Positions 1 through 11,100 of a stretch of 64,000 bases of DNA are shown one piece after another. The translations under genes and the position numbers were made by a program. The stretch is from Lithobates sylvaticus. Its lineage: Eukaryota > Chordata > Amphibia > Anura > Ranidae. Below the pieces are notes generated by a model. That model ran no database searches, was not told where the DNA came from, and saw nothing but the letters and a program-made list of their open reading frames with translations. Numbering within the stretch: the stretch's first letter is position 1; each line of letters starts with the position of its first letter. Location of the stretch: NCBI GenBank assembly GCA_028564925.1, contig CM053034.1:157453548-157517547 (forward strand), read 5' to 3'.

Positions 1-1140
1 TGAGACACTACTTAAGCCGGCATCCGGCACTCATTAGAGTACCGGACACCGGAGGCGCCAGACCAATACCTCTTCACTTCCAATAGTAAGTCTCTGTCCT
101 TTAATGAAACTGCTAGCTACTTTTGGCCTGTTTATGGCCTTAGAACAAGATTCTAAGCTATCCTCTCCTTAATTTTATTCCTCAGGAAGTTTTTCCTCTA
201 AAAATTCGCTCCAATGTGGCAGTTTGACTGTGTAACTATTTTACCCTTATCAGCTTCTTATCTCTGATTGACTAGTGCTCCACTTGACTAGTGCTTTTAG
301 CACCTGCCTTCCATCAACTCAGGTATTTTCATTAACCCTATACATAATTACCTGAAATAATAACGATACTTGTGGTTTCGGGTGCAAGGCTAGTTTACTA
401 TGTTGAGTCCAACTAATATTTGCACTTTGCTAATTTTATTCTGATATTATATATTCTATATATAAAATCATTCCAACCCATTTATTCAATTTTCCTAGGC
501 GCCTCCCACCATCCTTACCATCTCTGTGTCCGTGTCCACTATATTTTATCTTTTATAATTAAAAGTGAGTATTGAGACTTAGTCCTAACTACAATGCTAT
601 ACCATGTAATTGTGAAATCTTTATTTCCGCAATTGGATACCATTGTATACTATTACATACAATTATTAAGTAAAATAGTATCATTGAACACAATATTTAA
701 TTGATTCGTTGCTAGGTCTAGTTTGTCTCCTGCTCCCCACTGGTCAGCGCCCCTCTAGCAGCTCCGCTTGGACTCTGTAGGTTTTCAACGATACACCAAT
801 TTGGTGTACTCTAGGTAAGTGTCTTTGGTTGTGGGGTTGCCATGTTGAATGAGGGCTGGTATAACTCCGCTCACTGCCCTTGATGTTCAGCCATTGAAAA
901 CTCTGATTAACATAATATCTCTTTCTATTTACTGATGTCTATCTATTTATTTTAGATGCATTAAAACTGAATTGCAGGCCTACCCTGAAGAAGCCATCAT
1001 TATGGCGAAACATGTCGGAAAATAAATGGCCTGCGCCACCAACTGAGCTCTGTACTTTAGTTGGATTTATGGTTGTATCGAATCAAACTTAACTAATATG
1101 TACTAATATGTATATGTCTACTGTAAATTTACTATTGACT
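1..1140. other. unassigned repeat-like stretch around the ribozyme-like motif
   Basis: A/T-rich non-coding DNA with no credible reading frame. It contains GGAGGCGCCA near position 52, a motif also seen at the edge of the foldback at 56434-56974, and the hammerhead-like motif near 1000. It may be the end of a retroelement cut by the window edge; no terminal duplication is visible. Confidence 0.3.
974..1034 (+). ncRNA. hammerhead ribozyme-like motif
   Basis: The core reads CTGAAGA (985-991), a hairpin GCC/GGC (993-995 with 1004-1006), GAAAC (1007-1011) and GTC (1014-1016), the order of a type I hammerhead. Stem I forms CC 983-984 with GG 1017-1018 and, past an internal loop, a 7-bp helix GCAGGCC 974-980 with GGCCTGC 1028-1034. 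Stem III is only two base pairs with a 2-nt loop, as known for minimal hammerheads of Penelope-like retroelements. One extra A follows the conserved A9. Predicted cleavage follows C1016. Activity is not shown. Confidence 0.5.
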
Positions 1141-1471
1141 ACTTAATTGAATAGGGGGCTTTGACCACAATTATTTGTATAAACAAAGAAAAAAAACAAA
1201 GAAATGCTTCAAAAATCCTTTTTAACAATTTTCTAAATAAAAAGTTTATTGAAAAATGCATTGAATTGTCGACAAACCTCTTTTTGGCACTGCCATAATC
1301 CCTCTGGTCCATTCCTCCCATATACACATACTATTATATAGGGATGAGGTGCTGTATAACGTTTTGGACCCTCTCAACCATTCTCGCACATGTAAATCCA
1401 ATGATTTATCCACTCCTCCAAGTCCCTCCTAAGACTGGTTTATAAACCAGTGATAAGATGACACTATAGAG
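1141..1471. other. intron, nothing recognised
   Basis: A/T-rich BEST1 intron. I see no gene, repeat ends or RNA motif. Confidence 0.4.
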
Positions 1472-1690
1472 CAGCGGCGGCTGGTGCTCAAAAATTTTAG
1501 GGGGGTGCAAACAAACTGAAAAATTAAACTGTTAGTAATGCATGACTGTAAATAGCCATTTATCAGGTGATTATGTATCATTACTGCTAGATAAAACAGT
1601 GTCCATCAATTGCAGTCACACTGTGCCCATCAATTGCAGCCTCATTGTGCCCATCAAAATTCAGCTTCACTGTACCCATCGCATGAAGGA
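1472..1690 (+). mobile_element. hAT-derived fragment (left end)
   Basis: It opens CAGCGGCGGCTGGTGCTC, followed by repeated 'GTGCCCATCAATTGCAG' units. The same opening appears at 52454. No matching right end or duplication was found, so this is probably a broken copy. The right limit is approximate. Confidence 0.5.
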
Positions 1691-2068
1691 TTCAACATGC
1701 TAGTTGTACCCAAGTTGATTGATTGATCAACTTGGGTACAATTAGCGTGCCCATATATAATTCAAACCATCTATGGCAGGCTTAAGGATAATGGGTTTTC
1801 CAACTTTCAAGACACAAAGGCTCCCTTCTCTAATTAGCTGCTAGTTCATTATTAACAATGATAGAATAAGTAAATACATTTCAAAAGTTTACAGTCAGTG
1901 ACAGTTAGGATACAATGGTTTTATAAATGGGGATGAGTAATAAAAAAAGATTTAGCAAGAACCAGTGACACTGTCATTGCTACTGCAATTTATCTTACTG
2001 TTGTCATTAATGAGTCACCTCCACCGGTCACCAAGGCATGGCAATGACCTCTTTAATTTGTTTTGCAG

Positions 2069-2163
2069 GCTTCTTCTCAATGCGCAACAGAGGACTCACT
2101 TTGAGCAGCTGGCACTTTACTGTAACAACTATGCAGAGCTGATTCCAGTGTCGTTTGTCCTAG
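2069..2163 (+). CDS. BEST1: BEST1 exon 3
   Basis: 95 nt, entered in phase 2 after a pyrimidine tract and AG, left at a GT donor. It encodes [18 protein letters not shown] followed by [14 protein letters not shown], the end of the first extracellular segment and the start of the pore-lining helix. It lies between two hAT-derived copies (1472 onward and 2421-2815). Confidence 0.95.
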
Positions 2164-5100
2164 GTAACACATAAATTATTCTTCACATCCCCTATTTGTA
2201 TTATATTGACTATGATACATTCTCATATGTTACACAAGCACATTATAAAGAGTCTACCTAAAGGGGAGTTAAGGTCACCATGTACAATACTATCTGACTA
2301 TATAATCTTGGTACAATCAACTTTAGATTTGCCAAAATAAATAATATGAGGACCTGCCTAGTCTATTCAATCAATTTGCATCCAATCCGGCATGTCCTTG
2401 CACGACGTAGTTGTTAGTAGCAATGGGCAGGGGCGCAGGCGCCCCATCCATGCGTCCGGCCCCCTAATCTACATGCAGGGCACCGGATGCATGGATTCCA
2501 ATGTTTTTTTTTTTTAAAACACATAATTAGAGCCTGAGGCTTTAATTGGTTTAAAAAAAAAGGGTGGGCTCGAGCCCACCCAGTTGTGTGACAATATCAA
2601 ATTATTATTCGCTATTATCTTCCTATTGTTTTCCTGCTTCGTATTGGCCGAGCAGGGGGGAGGATGTACAGGAAGATCCAGGACTCGGGAGATGGCCTCA
2701 GTGCTCTGCATCGGCGCCGATTGAAAGCCCCACCACGTGAGTACCACCCGCGGGGGGGGGGGTCGAGTAGTACTCATGCGGTCCCTTCCCTCAACTGAAG
2801 CACCAGCCGCCACTGGTTAGTAGATCTAAAGGAGTTTGTACAATCAGATCATAAGATGTGTGGTGAGCTTTAGAGAGATGGGAGCTATAACTGAAGATTA
2901 CATGTGAAGCTGCACCTGCTGGCAGATACGATATCACTGAATATCCATGACATACAATGGACCTCTATGAGATCCTGCTTTAGTAGTGGGGACTTACCTT
3001 TTCAATTACTATAAACAACAGGTAGATGGGCCCAAAATAAGACAATGGCAGAATGTGGGATACCCTTATGCCGCATACACACGGTCGGAATTCTCGTCGA
3101 AAAAAGCTCTGATGGTTTTCCCGTCGGAATTCCGACGGAATTTCACTCAAACTGTCTTGCCTACACACAGTCACACCAAATTCCGACGGTCAATAACACA
3201 GCGGCATAAAACACGTTCGACGGCACTATAAAAGGGAAGTTTAATGCTTCCGAGCATGCGTCGAATTGTTTCCAAGCATGCGTCGGAATTTTGCGTGTCG
3301 GAATTGCCTACACACGATCGGAAAATCCGATAGAAAGGTTTTCCGTCGGAAAAATTGAGAACAGGTTCTCAATCCAAAGTCCGTCGGAAATTCCGACAGA
3401 AAAAGACCGTTGGGCATACACACGGTCGGAAAATCCAATGAAAAGCTCCCATCGGACTGTTTTCATCAGAAATTCCGACCGTGTGTACGCCGCATTACAG
3501 TGTTACTACATGGTGAGGTCTCTCCCAGACACCTAGCCCTATGTCTGTCACAAATCTTTTTTAGGATCCAGTAAAATAGCGTTGGATTCATCGGCTATGG
3601 AATGCCTAGTTTTATATGATTGCTTTTGATCTTGCTGTAATCATTCAGTGTGGGAAGATCACTGCATGTCTATGGCTGGTCTTATGGACTTGTATGGAAG
3701 TCTAATATTGCTCTTTCAGCTTATAAAACTATAGGGGTTATTTACGAAAGGCAAATCCACTTTGCATTACAAGTGCAAACTACAAGTGCATAGTGCACTT
3801 GAAATTGCGCTGAAAGTGCACTTGGAAGTGCAGTCGCTGTAAATCTGAGGGGTAGATCTGAAATGAGGGGAAGCTCTGCTGATTTTATCCTCCAATCATG
3901 TGTAAGCTAAAATGCTGTTTTTTATTTTCCTTGCATATCCCCCTCGGATCTATAGCGACTGCACTTCCAAGTGCACTTTCAGTGCAATTTCAGGTGTACT
4001 TTGCCCTTGTAGTTTGCACTTGTAGTGCAAAGTAGTTTTGCCTTTAACCTCCCTGGCGGTGTTCCCGAGTCTCAGGCTTGCATTGCAGGATACAGGGGGA
4101 AGTAACTTACCTTGTCCCCTGGATCCTGCAATGTCTCCCCGCTGTGTGTGCGAGCCGTCTGCTCGCTCGATTCACACAGTGCCCGAGTGCCGCTGATCTC
4201 CGTTCCCTGTGACGTTACGACGCACGTAGAGCGTAGATCGGCGCCAAATTCAAAAAAGTTTAAAAACACACAATACACATACAGTACTGTAATCTTACAG
4301 ATTACAGTACTGTATACAAGAAATACACATCCCCTTTCTCCCTAGTGGTCTACCCAGCGCCTTGCATGTCATTTTATATAATTAAAAGATTTTTTTCTGC
4401 CTGGAAACTGGAGATTGTCCATAGCAACCAAAAAGTGTCCCTTTATGTCAAAAGTGGTTTTAGACCAGCTAGAAAACACCGATAAAAAATTAGAATCACA
4501 ATTTATCATCAAACAATAAATTTAATGACAGCGACTATTCTGCAACTGAGCAAATTTCAGTGTTTTTGATTTGATTACATCATTGAATAATTTTTATATA
4601 TATTTTTATTATATTATAATTTATGATTTTGTGTTTCAAACTTTATCATACCCGGGATGTCTACTAGATTCAGGTTCGGACAGATTTAAGTGAGTTATTC
4701 ATAAGAATTGCATGCCTACAATATAAAAACGCCAAATTTCCATGCAAAATAATTGTACCGCTTTCAGCACTAAATTCCAGACAGAATCATACCGCCAGGG
4801 AGGTTAATAAATAACCCCCAATGCATAGTCATATTTGCATATTGCATTCATTTAGGATTACAGCTAGTGCTACATCGGTTTATGCTATAATCAGATCTTT
4901 CCTGTTCTTTTGTTTTCACGCTATTTCTGATCTCTAAATAACACCATTGTAGCATACATTATACTTATCACATGTGTAATTGTCATTACCGGGTTGCGTA
5001 AGCAAACTACGGTTCTTGGTAAACACTGCTGCCTACACATGAATGAAAGGTTTAAACAGGTTTAAAATCAGATTATGGTCTTAACAATGTTTAATGATGC

Positions 5101-8100
5101 CGTTCTGCATGAAAGAATATTTACAGCTTCTGGATATTTGTGCTATGTACTCACAGTGATTGTGTCTGCTTGCATAAGGATTATAGGTCACATAAGCTCT
5201 ACAACATATCATCAATAGCAAGGAGTGATGACAGCTTTGGCCATCATTGCAGAGATAAATGTGCTAACAACTATAAGCTTGCATATAAAGGATCACTACC
5301 TCACCTATGATAAAGAGACTATCCTATAATAATCGTTTTTTTCTAGCATGTTGTTGTTATCACTTTTATGAATCCCGCTAGTTTGCCATTTTTTTGCAAA
5401 GGGTATCCAAAGACATTTTTTTAGTTTTGGGTAAAGTGTGAAAGACTTATGGCGCGTACACACGAACAGACTTTCTGCCAACAAAACCTTGGATTTTCGT
5501 TTGACGGTTGTTGGCTCAAACTTGTCTTGCATACACACGGTCACACCAGTGGCGTCACTAGGGTTGGTGTCACCCGGTGCGGTAAAACATGTTGTTACCC
5601 CCCTATTTTCGAGGTGGCAGCCCAGCGTTGGAGATCGATGGTGCACGTTGGATCGGTCAGAAAGGCCTACAGGCAGTATTAGGGCTAGAGGATAGCAGGT
5701 TAGGCAGTTCCTAATTGCTCATTCCCTAGGATCAGTAATGGATAATGGCCGACAGGCCCACATACCAGACCCAGCGAAACAGCGCAGTGATCCCTCCGGC
5801 TGATTAATTGCTCACTCTGGGTTGCCCAGGGCGAATCTGGTCAGAAGTGTAGCACGTCTGTACCTTGGCACTGGCTTAGTCTTTCTCTCTCTAGTGGCGC
5901 TGGGCAGTGTGGTTCTCTCTCTGGTGGTGCTGGGCAGTGTGGTTCTCTCTCTGGTGGTGCTGGGCAGTGTGGTTCTCTCTCTGGTGGCGCTGGGCAGTGT
6001 GGTTCTCTCTCTGGTGGTGCTGGGCAGCGTGGTTCTCTTTCTGGTGGTGCTGGGCAGCGTGGTTCTCTTTCTGGTGGTGCTGGGCAGTGTGGTGCTCTCT
6101 CTGGTGGCGCTGGGCAGCGTGGTTCTCTCTCTGGTGGCGCTGGGCAGCGTGGTTCTCTCTCTGGTGGCGCTGGGCAGCGTGGTGCTCTCTCTGGTGGCGC
6201 TGGGCAGCGTGGTGCTCTCTCTGGTGGCGCTGGGCAGCGTGGTTCTCTTTCTGGTGGCACTGGGCAGTGTGGTGCTCTCTCTGGTGGCGCTGGGCAGCGT
6301 GGTGCTCTCTCTGGTGGTGCTGGGCAGCGTGGCTCTCTTTCTGGTGGCGCTTGGCAGTGTGGTGCTCTCTCTGGTGGCGCTGGGCAGTGTGGTGCTCTCT
6401 CTGGTGGTGCTGGGCAGCGTGGTTCTCTTTCTGGTGGTGCTGGGCAGTGTGGTGCTCTCTCTGGTGGTGCTAGGCAGTGCGGCACGCTCTCTCTGGTGGC
6501 GCTGGGCAGCGTGGCTCTCTCTAGTGGCGCTGGGCAGTGTGTCACTCTCTCTGGTGGCACTGGGCAGCATGGCTATTTTTCTGGTGGCGCGTGGCAGTGT
6601 GGTTTTCTGTCTAGTGGTGCTGGGCTCAGCTACCTTGTTACTGTGGACACAACACCCCCCCCCCCCCCCATGAGACCAGCTTGCTCAGGGTGGGTGGATG
6701 GGTGGATGTGTCACTCAGCTACTGTGCCTATTATAGCTAATACAATATATATGTGTCCAGCAGCACCCCCCCCCCCCCCCCCCATCATCAGACCAGCTCA
6801 GGGTGGGGGTGGCTCAGTCAGCTAATATATAGTGAGTGTTGTCTGTCTGATGGGGGGGGGGTGCTGCTGGACACACACATATATATTGCATTAGCTATAA
6901 TAGGCACAGTAGCTGAGTGAGCTGGTCTGGTGGGGGGGATGGGGGCGGCTGGACCAGATTTCTCTCTCTCTCAGGACAGCCAGGGCGCCAGACACAGAGT
7001 CCTCCCACACCAGCTCTTTTTGGTACTGTCAGTACCATGGCGCGCCCCCCCCCCCCTCACCCTGGGCTCGGGCCGGCGGTGGACACCAGGACCCCCCCCC
7101 CCCCCCCCCCCGCACCTGTTCTGAATCTGCACGGCAGCTTGAGCCTCACAGCGTGCAGCCGCCGCGCAGCGAGAGATGTGACAGGATGAAGTTCGCTGGC
7201 TGGCTCAGTAGGGTAGGGAGGAGGAGGAAGAAGGAGGAGGACACACTCACACACCAGGGGCGGCGTGGCGCTGGAGGTGTGTTGTTTCAGCCCAGCGGGG
7301 TGAACGGGTCAGATGAAAAAAAAAAATACCAGGGCTTTCCTCACTGTCGGGAGGGTGTCACCCCTCTAGCGGGTGTCACCCGGGTGCGCACCGCACCCCC
7401 CGCACCCCCCTTGCAACGCCTCTGGGTCACACAAATGTTGGCCAACAATTACCGTATATACTCGAGTATAAGCCGACCCGAATATAAGCCGAGGCACCTA
7501 ATTTTACCACAAACAACTGGGAAAACTTATTGACTCGAGTATAAGCCAAGGGTGAGAAATGCACAGCTACTGTAAGTGGAAAAGATGGTCAACGATGCCC
7601 ATTTGAAGCCTCACTGTGCCCATTTGCATGCCTCACTGTGCCCATTTGCATGCCTCACTGTGCCCATTTGCAGCCATAGGCCCCCCAAACTTCAAACTTG
7701 GTAGTTAAGGGTTCCTAAATGCCCGCTAGCTGCAGCCAAAATTTGGGGTCTCTGGACCCAAAGGGTCCCGAAATGACATTGCTGCAGATGGACACAGTTG
7801 ACCGACTTTGGGGCCCTGTATCTCTGGGAACCCCATCTTTGGATATGTTGTAGTGCTAGTTCCACTGGGTTTGAATACCAAATTTGGGGTTCCTAGCACC
7901 AAGTGTCCCCGAGATATGGGGCCCCAAAGTCGGGTCGGAAAATGTCAAGCACTTTTCTGCAACAGAGAGTGACATTTTCCGACCCGACTTTGGGGCCCCG
8001 TATCTCGGGGCCACTTAGTGCTAGGAACTCCATCTTTGGATATGTCCCCGAGATACGGGGCCCCAAATTCGGGTCAGAAAAATTAATTTTCTGCTGCAGA

Positions 8101-11100
8101 AAAGCGCTTGACTCGAGTATAAGCCGAGGAGGGCACTTTCAGCACAAAAAAATGTGTAAAAAATATACGGTACGAACGTGGAAAACGCGGTGACGTACAA
8201 CACATACGACGAGCTGAGAAAAAGGAAGTTCAATAGCCAGTGCGGCTCCTTCTGTTTGATTCCGAGCATGCGTGAACTTTTGTGTGACGGACTTGTGTAC
8301 ACACGATCGGATTTTCCAACAACAACGTTTTGTTGGCGGAAAGTCCGACAGCAAATGTTCGATGGAACATACACACGGTCGGACTTGGGCATTACTAAAA
8401 AAAAAAGTAAAAAGACAAACCGCGCTGTGACTAAATTAATACATAAGAATAATGGCTGCCAGCACAGCTGTAGACAAAAAGCAATGTAAATAGATTAAAA
8501 ATGTGTAGCGCTAATATTCTATCAGGTAAGTGGTTTATCAATGAAGATGATCAAATTGTGAATTACCACTAAGTGAAAGTGCTAACCGAAGTGTAAAAAT
8601 ATATATACAACCATAAACACATAAAAATACCAAAGTGCATTCAATTGTCCAAAAAAAAAAAAAAGGCATATGTCAAGTCCAAGATTGTAAGGATTAATCC
8701 AAAAAAAACTCAGACAGGAACATGCAACCCAGATGTAAAATTCCAAATGGAGACAATGTGATTGAAGGCACCACCACGGATAAGAGAGGAGGCTTACTGG
8801 ATGTCAATGACTTGAAGGGGCATATACCACTCCAGTCTTTAAAGGCTTAATGGTCAGCAAACTGGATGGGTACAGCTAATCCTGGATCCAGTCAATGGCA
8901 TAGCGTGATACTGTTTAAAAATATTATTTATTGTAGTAAAATGCTAAACCCACATGGTAAAAGGTCATCAAAAGCTTCTCATGAGTACAGGTACATGAGC
9001 GGTGTGTAATTGGGTCTACCCAACGCATTTCAACTAATAAGTCGTCATCTGGGGTGCCTTCAATCTCATTGTCTCCATTAATTTTACACCTGGGTTGCAT
9101 GTTCCTGTCTGAGTTTGTTTCGGATTATTTCTTACAATCTTGGACTTGACATATGCCTTTATTTTTTTTGTGACAATTGAATGCACTTTGGTATTTTTAT
9201 GTGTTTATGGTTGTATATATATTTTTACACTCCAGTTAGCACTTTCACTTAGTGGTAGTTCACTATTTGATCATCTTCATTGATAAACCACTTACCTGAT
9301 AGAATATTAGCGCTACACATTTTTTATCTCTTTACAGAACTTGGGCATTAGGCCTCATACACACGGTACGAAAGTCAGAAGGGAAAAGTCTGAAGAGGAA
9401 CTGCCTGCGGATTTTCGGATCGTTATGCATTCGACAGACGATTTGACTATTACATCAGACAAAAGCTGGATGTGCAGGCTATAAAATGTTTGTTGGATGT
9501 GAACTCAACATGTGATTTTCGGATGGTCAGTACAGAAATGCATCACACCAGGGCCATCTTTAATATTGATTGGACCCTGGGCAAAACTTTTCTTGGGGCC
9601 CCCCATGCAGTTTCGCTCTCCACCTGCTCTGAGACATACAATAAATAGCAGCTAGACTCAAAATCAGTTTACTGAATCAGATCAGGCAGAGATTGCGATT
9701 GGTTGCCAGAGGTTACAGTGTATCATTACCGCTCACTGACTGGTTGCTAGAGGTTACAGCACACATTGCAGCTCACTGATTAGTTGCTAGAAGTTACAGC
9801 ACATGATTTCTGCTTGTTGATTGGTTGCTAGAGATTACTGTGGATATGACCTCAGGGGGTCATGATACAATATCAATGCCGCCGGCCGCCGCTATTTACA
9901 TATGAATTCCGGTAATTTACATGTAAACACAGGGTCTGCCGGTGGGAGTCATCTGTACACAACAATAGGGCAGAGCTGGGCAGCATTAGTAGCAGCACTT
10001 CACACTGAGATTTCAGGACACAGCACAGAACTAAAACCTCAAGGGACGAGGGAATTTAAACCAGGATAGTTGGCAAGTATGAGGCAGCTGCTTTGGGCCC
10101 CACAACAATGACAGGGCCCAGGGCAGCTGCCCCTTTTGCCCTGCCTTAAAAACGGCCCTGCATCACACAAAAGTCAAAAATACAACCACGCATGCTTGGA
10201 ATCAAGAAACGACTGGAAAGAGTTCGGCCTTGTAAACTACCGTTCGTAATCTAGAAATAACATTCGTGACGTGGCAATTGATGAAATGTCAAAATGCAGC
10301 GCACATTCTCATCTTCTTTAATGGGATAATAATGAAGCTGCTTTGCTGGTGATACTGCTGTAGTTATGCCAAACATATTTTAAAAGGCATTTGTTTTGTA
10401 CGATCTGAAAATCGCGAATCAACGCTCACCAAAATTCTACTAACTTCTACTAACACGAAATTAGCAGAAGGGGCCCAAAGGGTGGCGCTTGAGAAATGAA
10501 CTTCCTCTTTATACTCTCATAGTACGTCACTACGTTCGTGGTTTGTCAAACGACAATTTGCAGATAGTTAGTATGCTAGACATAATCCTCCACACGGGCT
10601 TTTGACAAAAATCACACGCTCGGTCATCCAACAATCGAAACGTGTGTACGAAGCCTTAGGCTGGCCATAATTTATACAATTTTCTTGTATAATTTTTCTT
10701 TAGATTTACCAAAACTATAAAATATGAGGTCAAACCTAAACACTTTAAATGTGTATGCAATCAGGCAGGCCCTTTCAATACATTGCAGGTAAAACTATAG
10801 TGTATGGCGTGCCATAGGCCCTCCCTATTAGTCCTGGTGGCCATTGTCACTGAGACAGAAAGCCATAAGAAAGCCAAAATGTACAGTTGTGACTGGAACA
10901 AGAATAAAGGGGAAATCGTTGGAGACATCTATTCCATTGACAGCTGTTAAGAAAAGATTGCCCTTCACTTTGCAGAGATTTCCTCTTAATTCTCATTATG
11001 ACTTCAAGACATGAGGAGAAATATCCCCAGTGGAACACAAACAGTAAGACACTGAATTTTAACAATTTTCCACTATCCAAAACAACAAAAAAGATTTTGT

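Larger units (their letters stand above)
5539..7432. mobile_element. hAT element with 8-bp TSD carrying a minisatellite
   Basis: GGTCACAC at 5539-5546 and 7425-7432 flanks 5547-7424. The ends are CAGTGGCGTCACTAG and CAACGCCTCTG. There is no transposase. The interior is a 30-bp minisatellite, then C- and G-rich runs. The related short copy at 48792-49013 has the same kind of ends. Confidence 0.85.
5447..8395. mobile_element. Harbinger-type MITE expanded by two insertions
   Basis: TTA at 5447-5449 and 8393-8395 flanks an element with ACACACGGTC-type ends. Its own sequence is only about 350 bp; the rest is the hAT at 5547-7424 and the TA-flanked element at 7452-8170, which sit nearly back to back inside it. 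Confidence 0.7.

Noticed and set aside
1-2068. Search for BEST1 exon 2 (N-terminus)
   Set aside because: No sequence resembling the conserved N-terminal segment (TSQVANARLG-like, WRGSIYK-like) is present.
1472-2815. A single hAT element carrying BEST1 exon 3 (exon capture)
   Set aside because: The right-hand copy has its own exact TSD (GTTAGTAG) at 2413 and 2816, so the two ends belong to separate insertions flanking the exon.
5812-6673. Long open frames on both strands over the repeat (up to 283 codons)
   Set aside because: They are read-throughs of a 30-bp tandem unit (ten codons), open in several frames at once, inside a hAT element.
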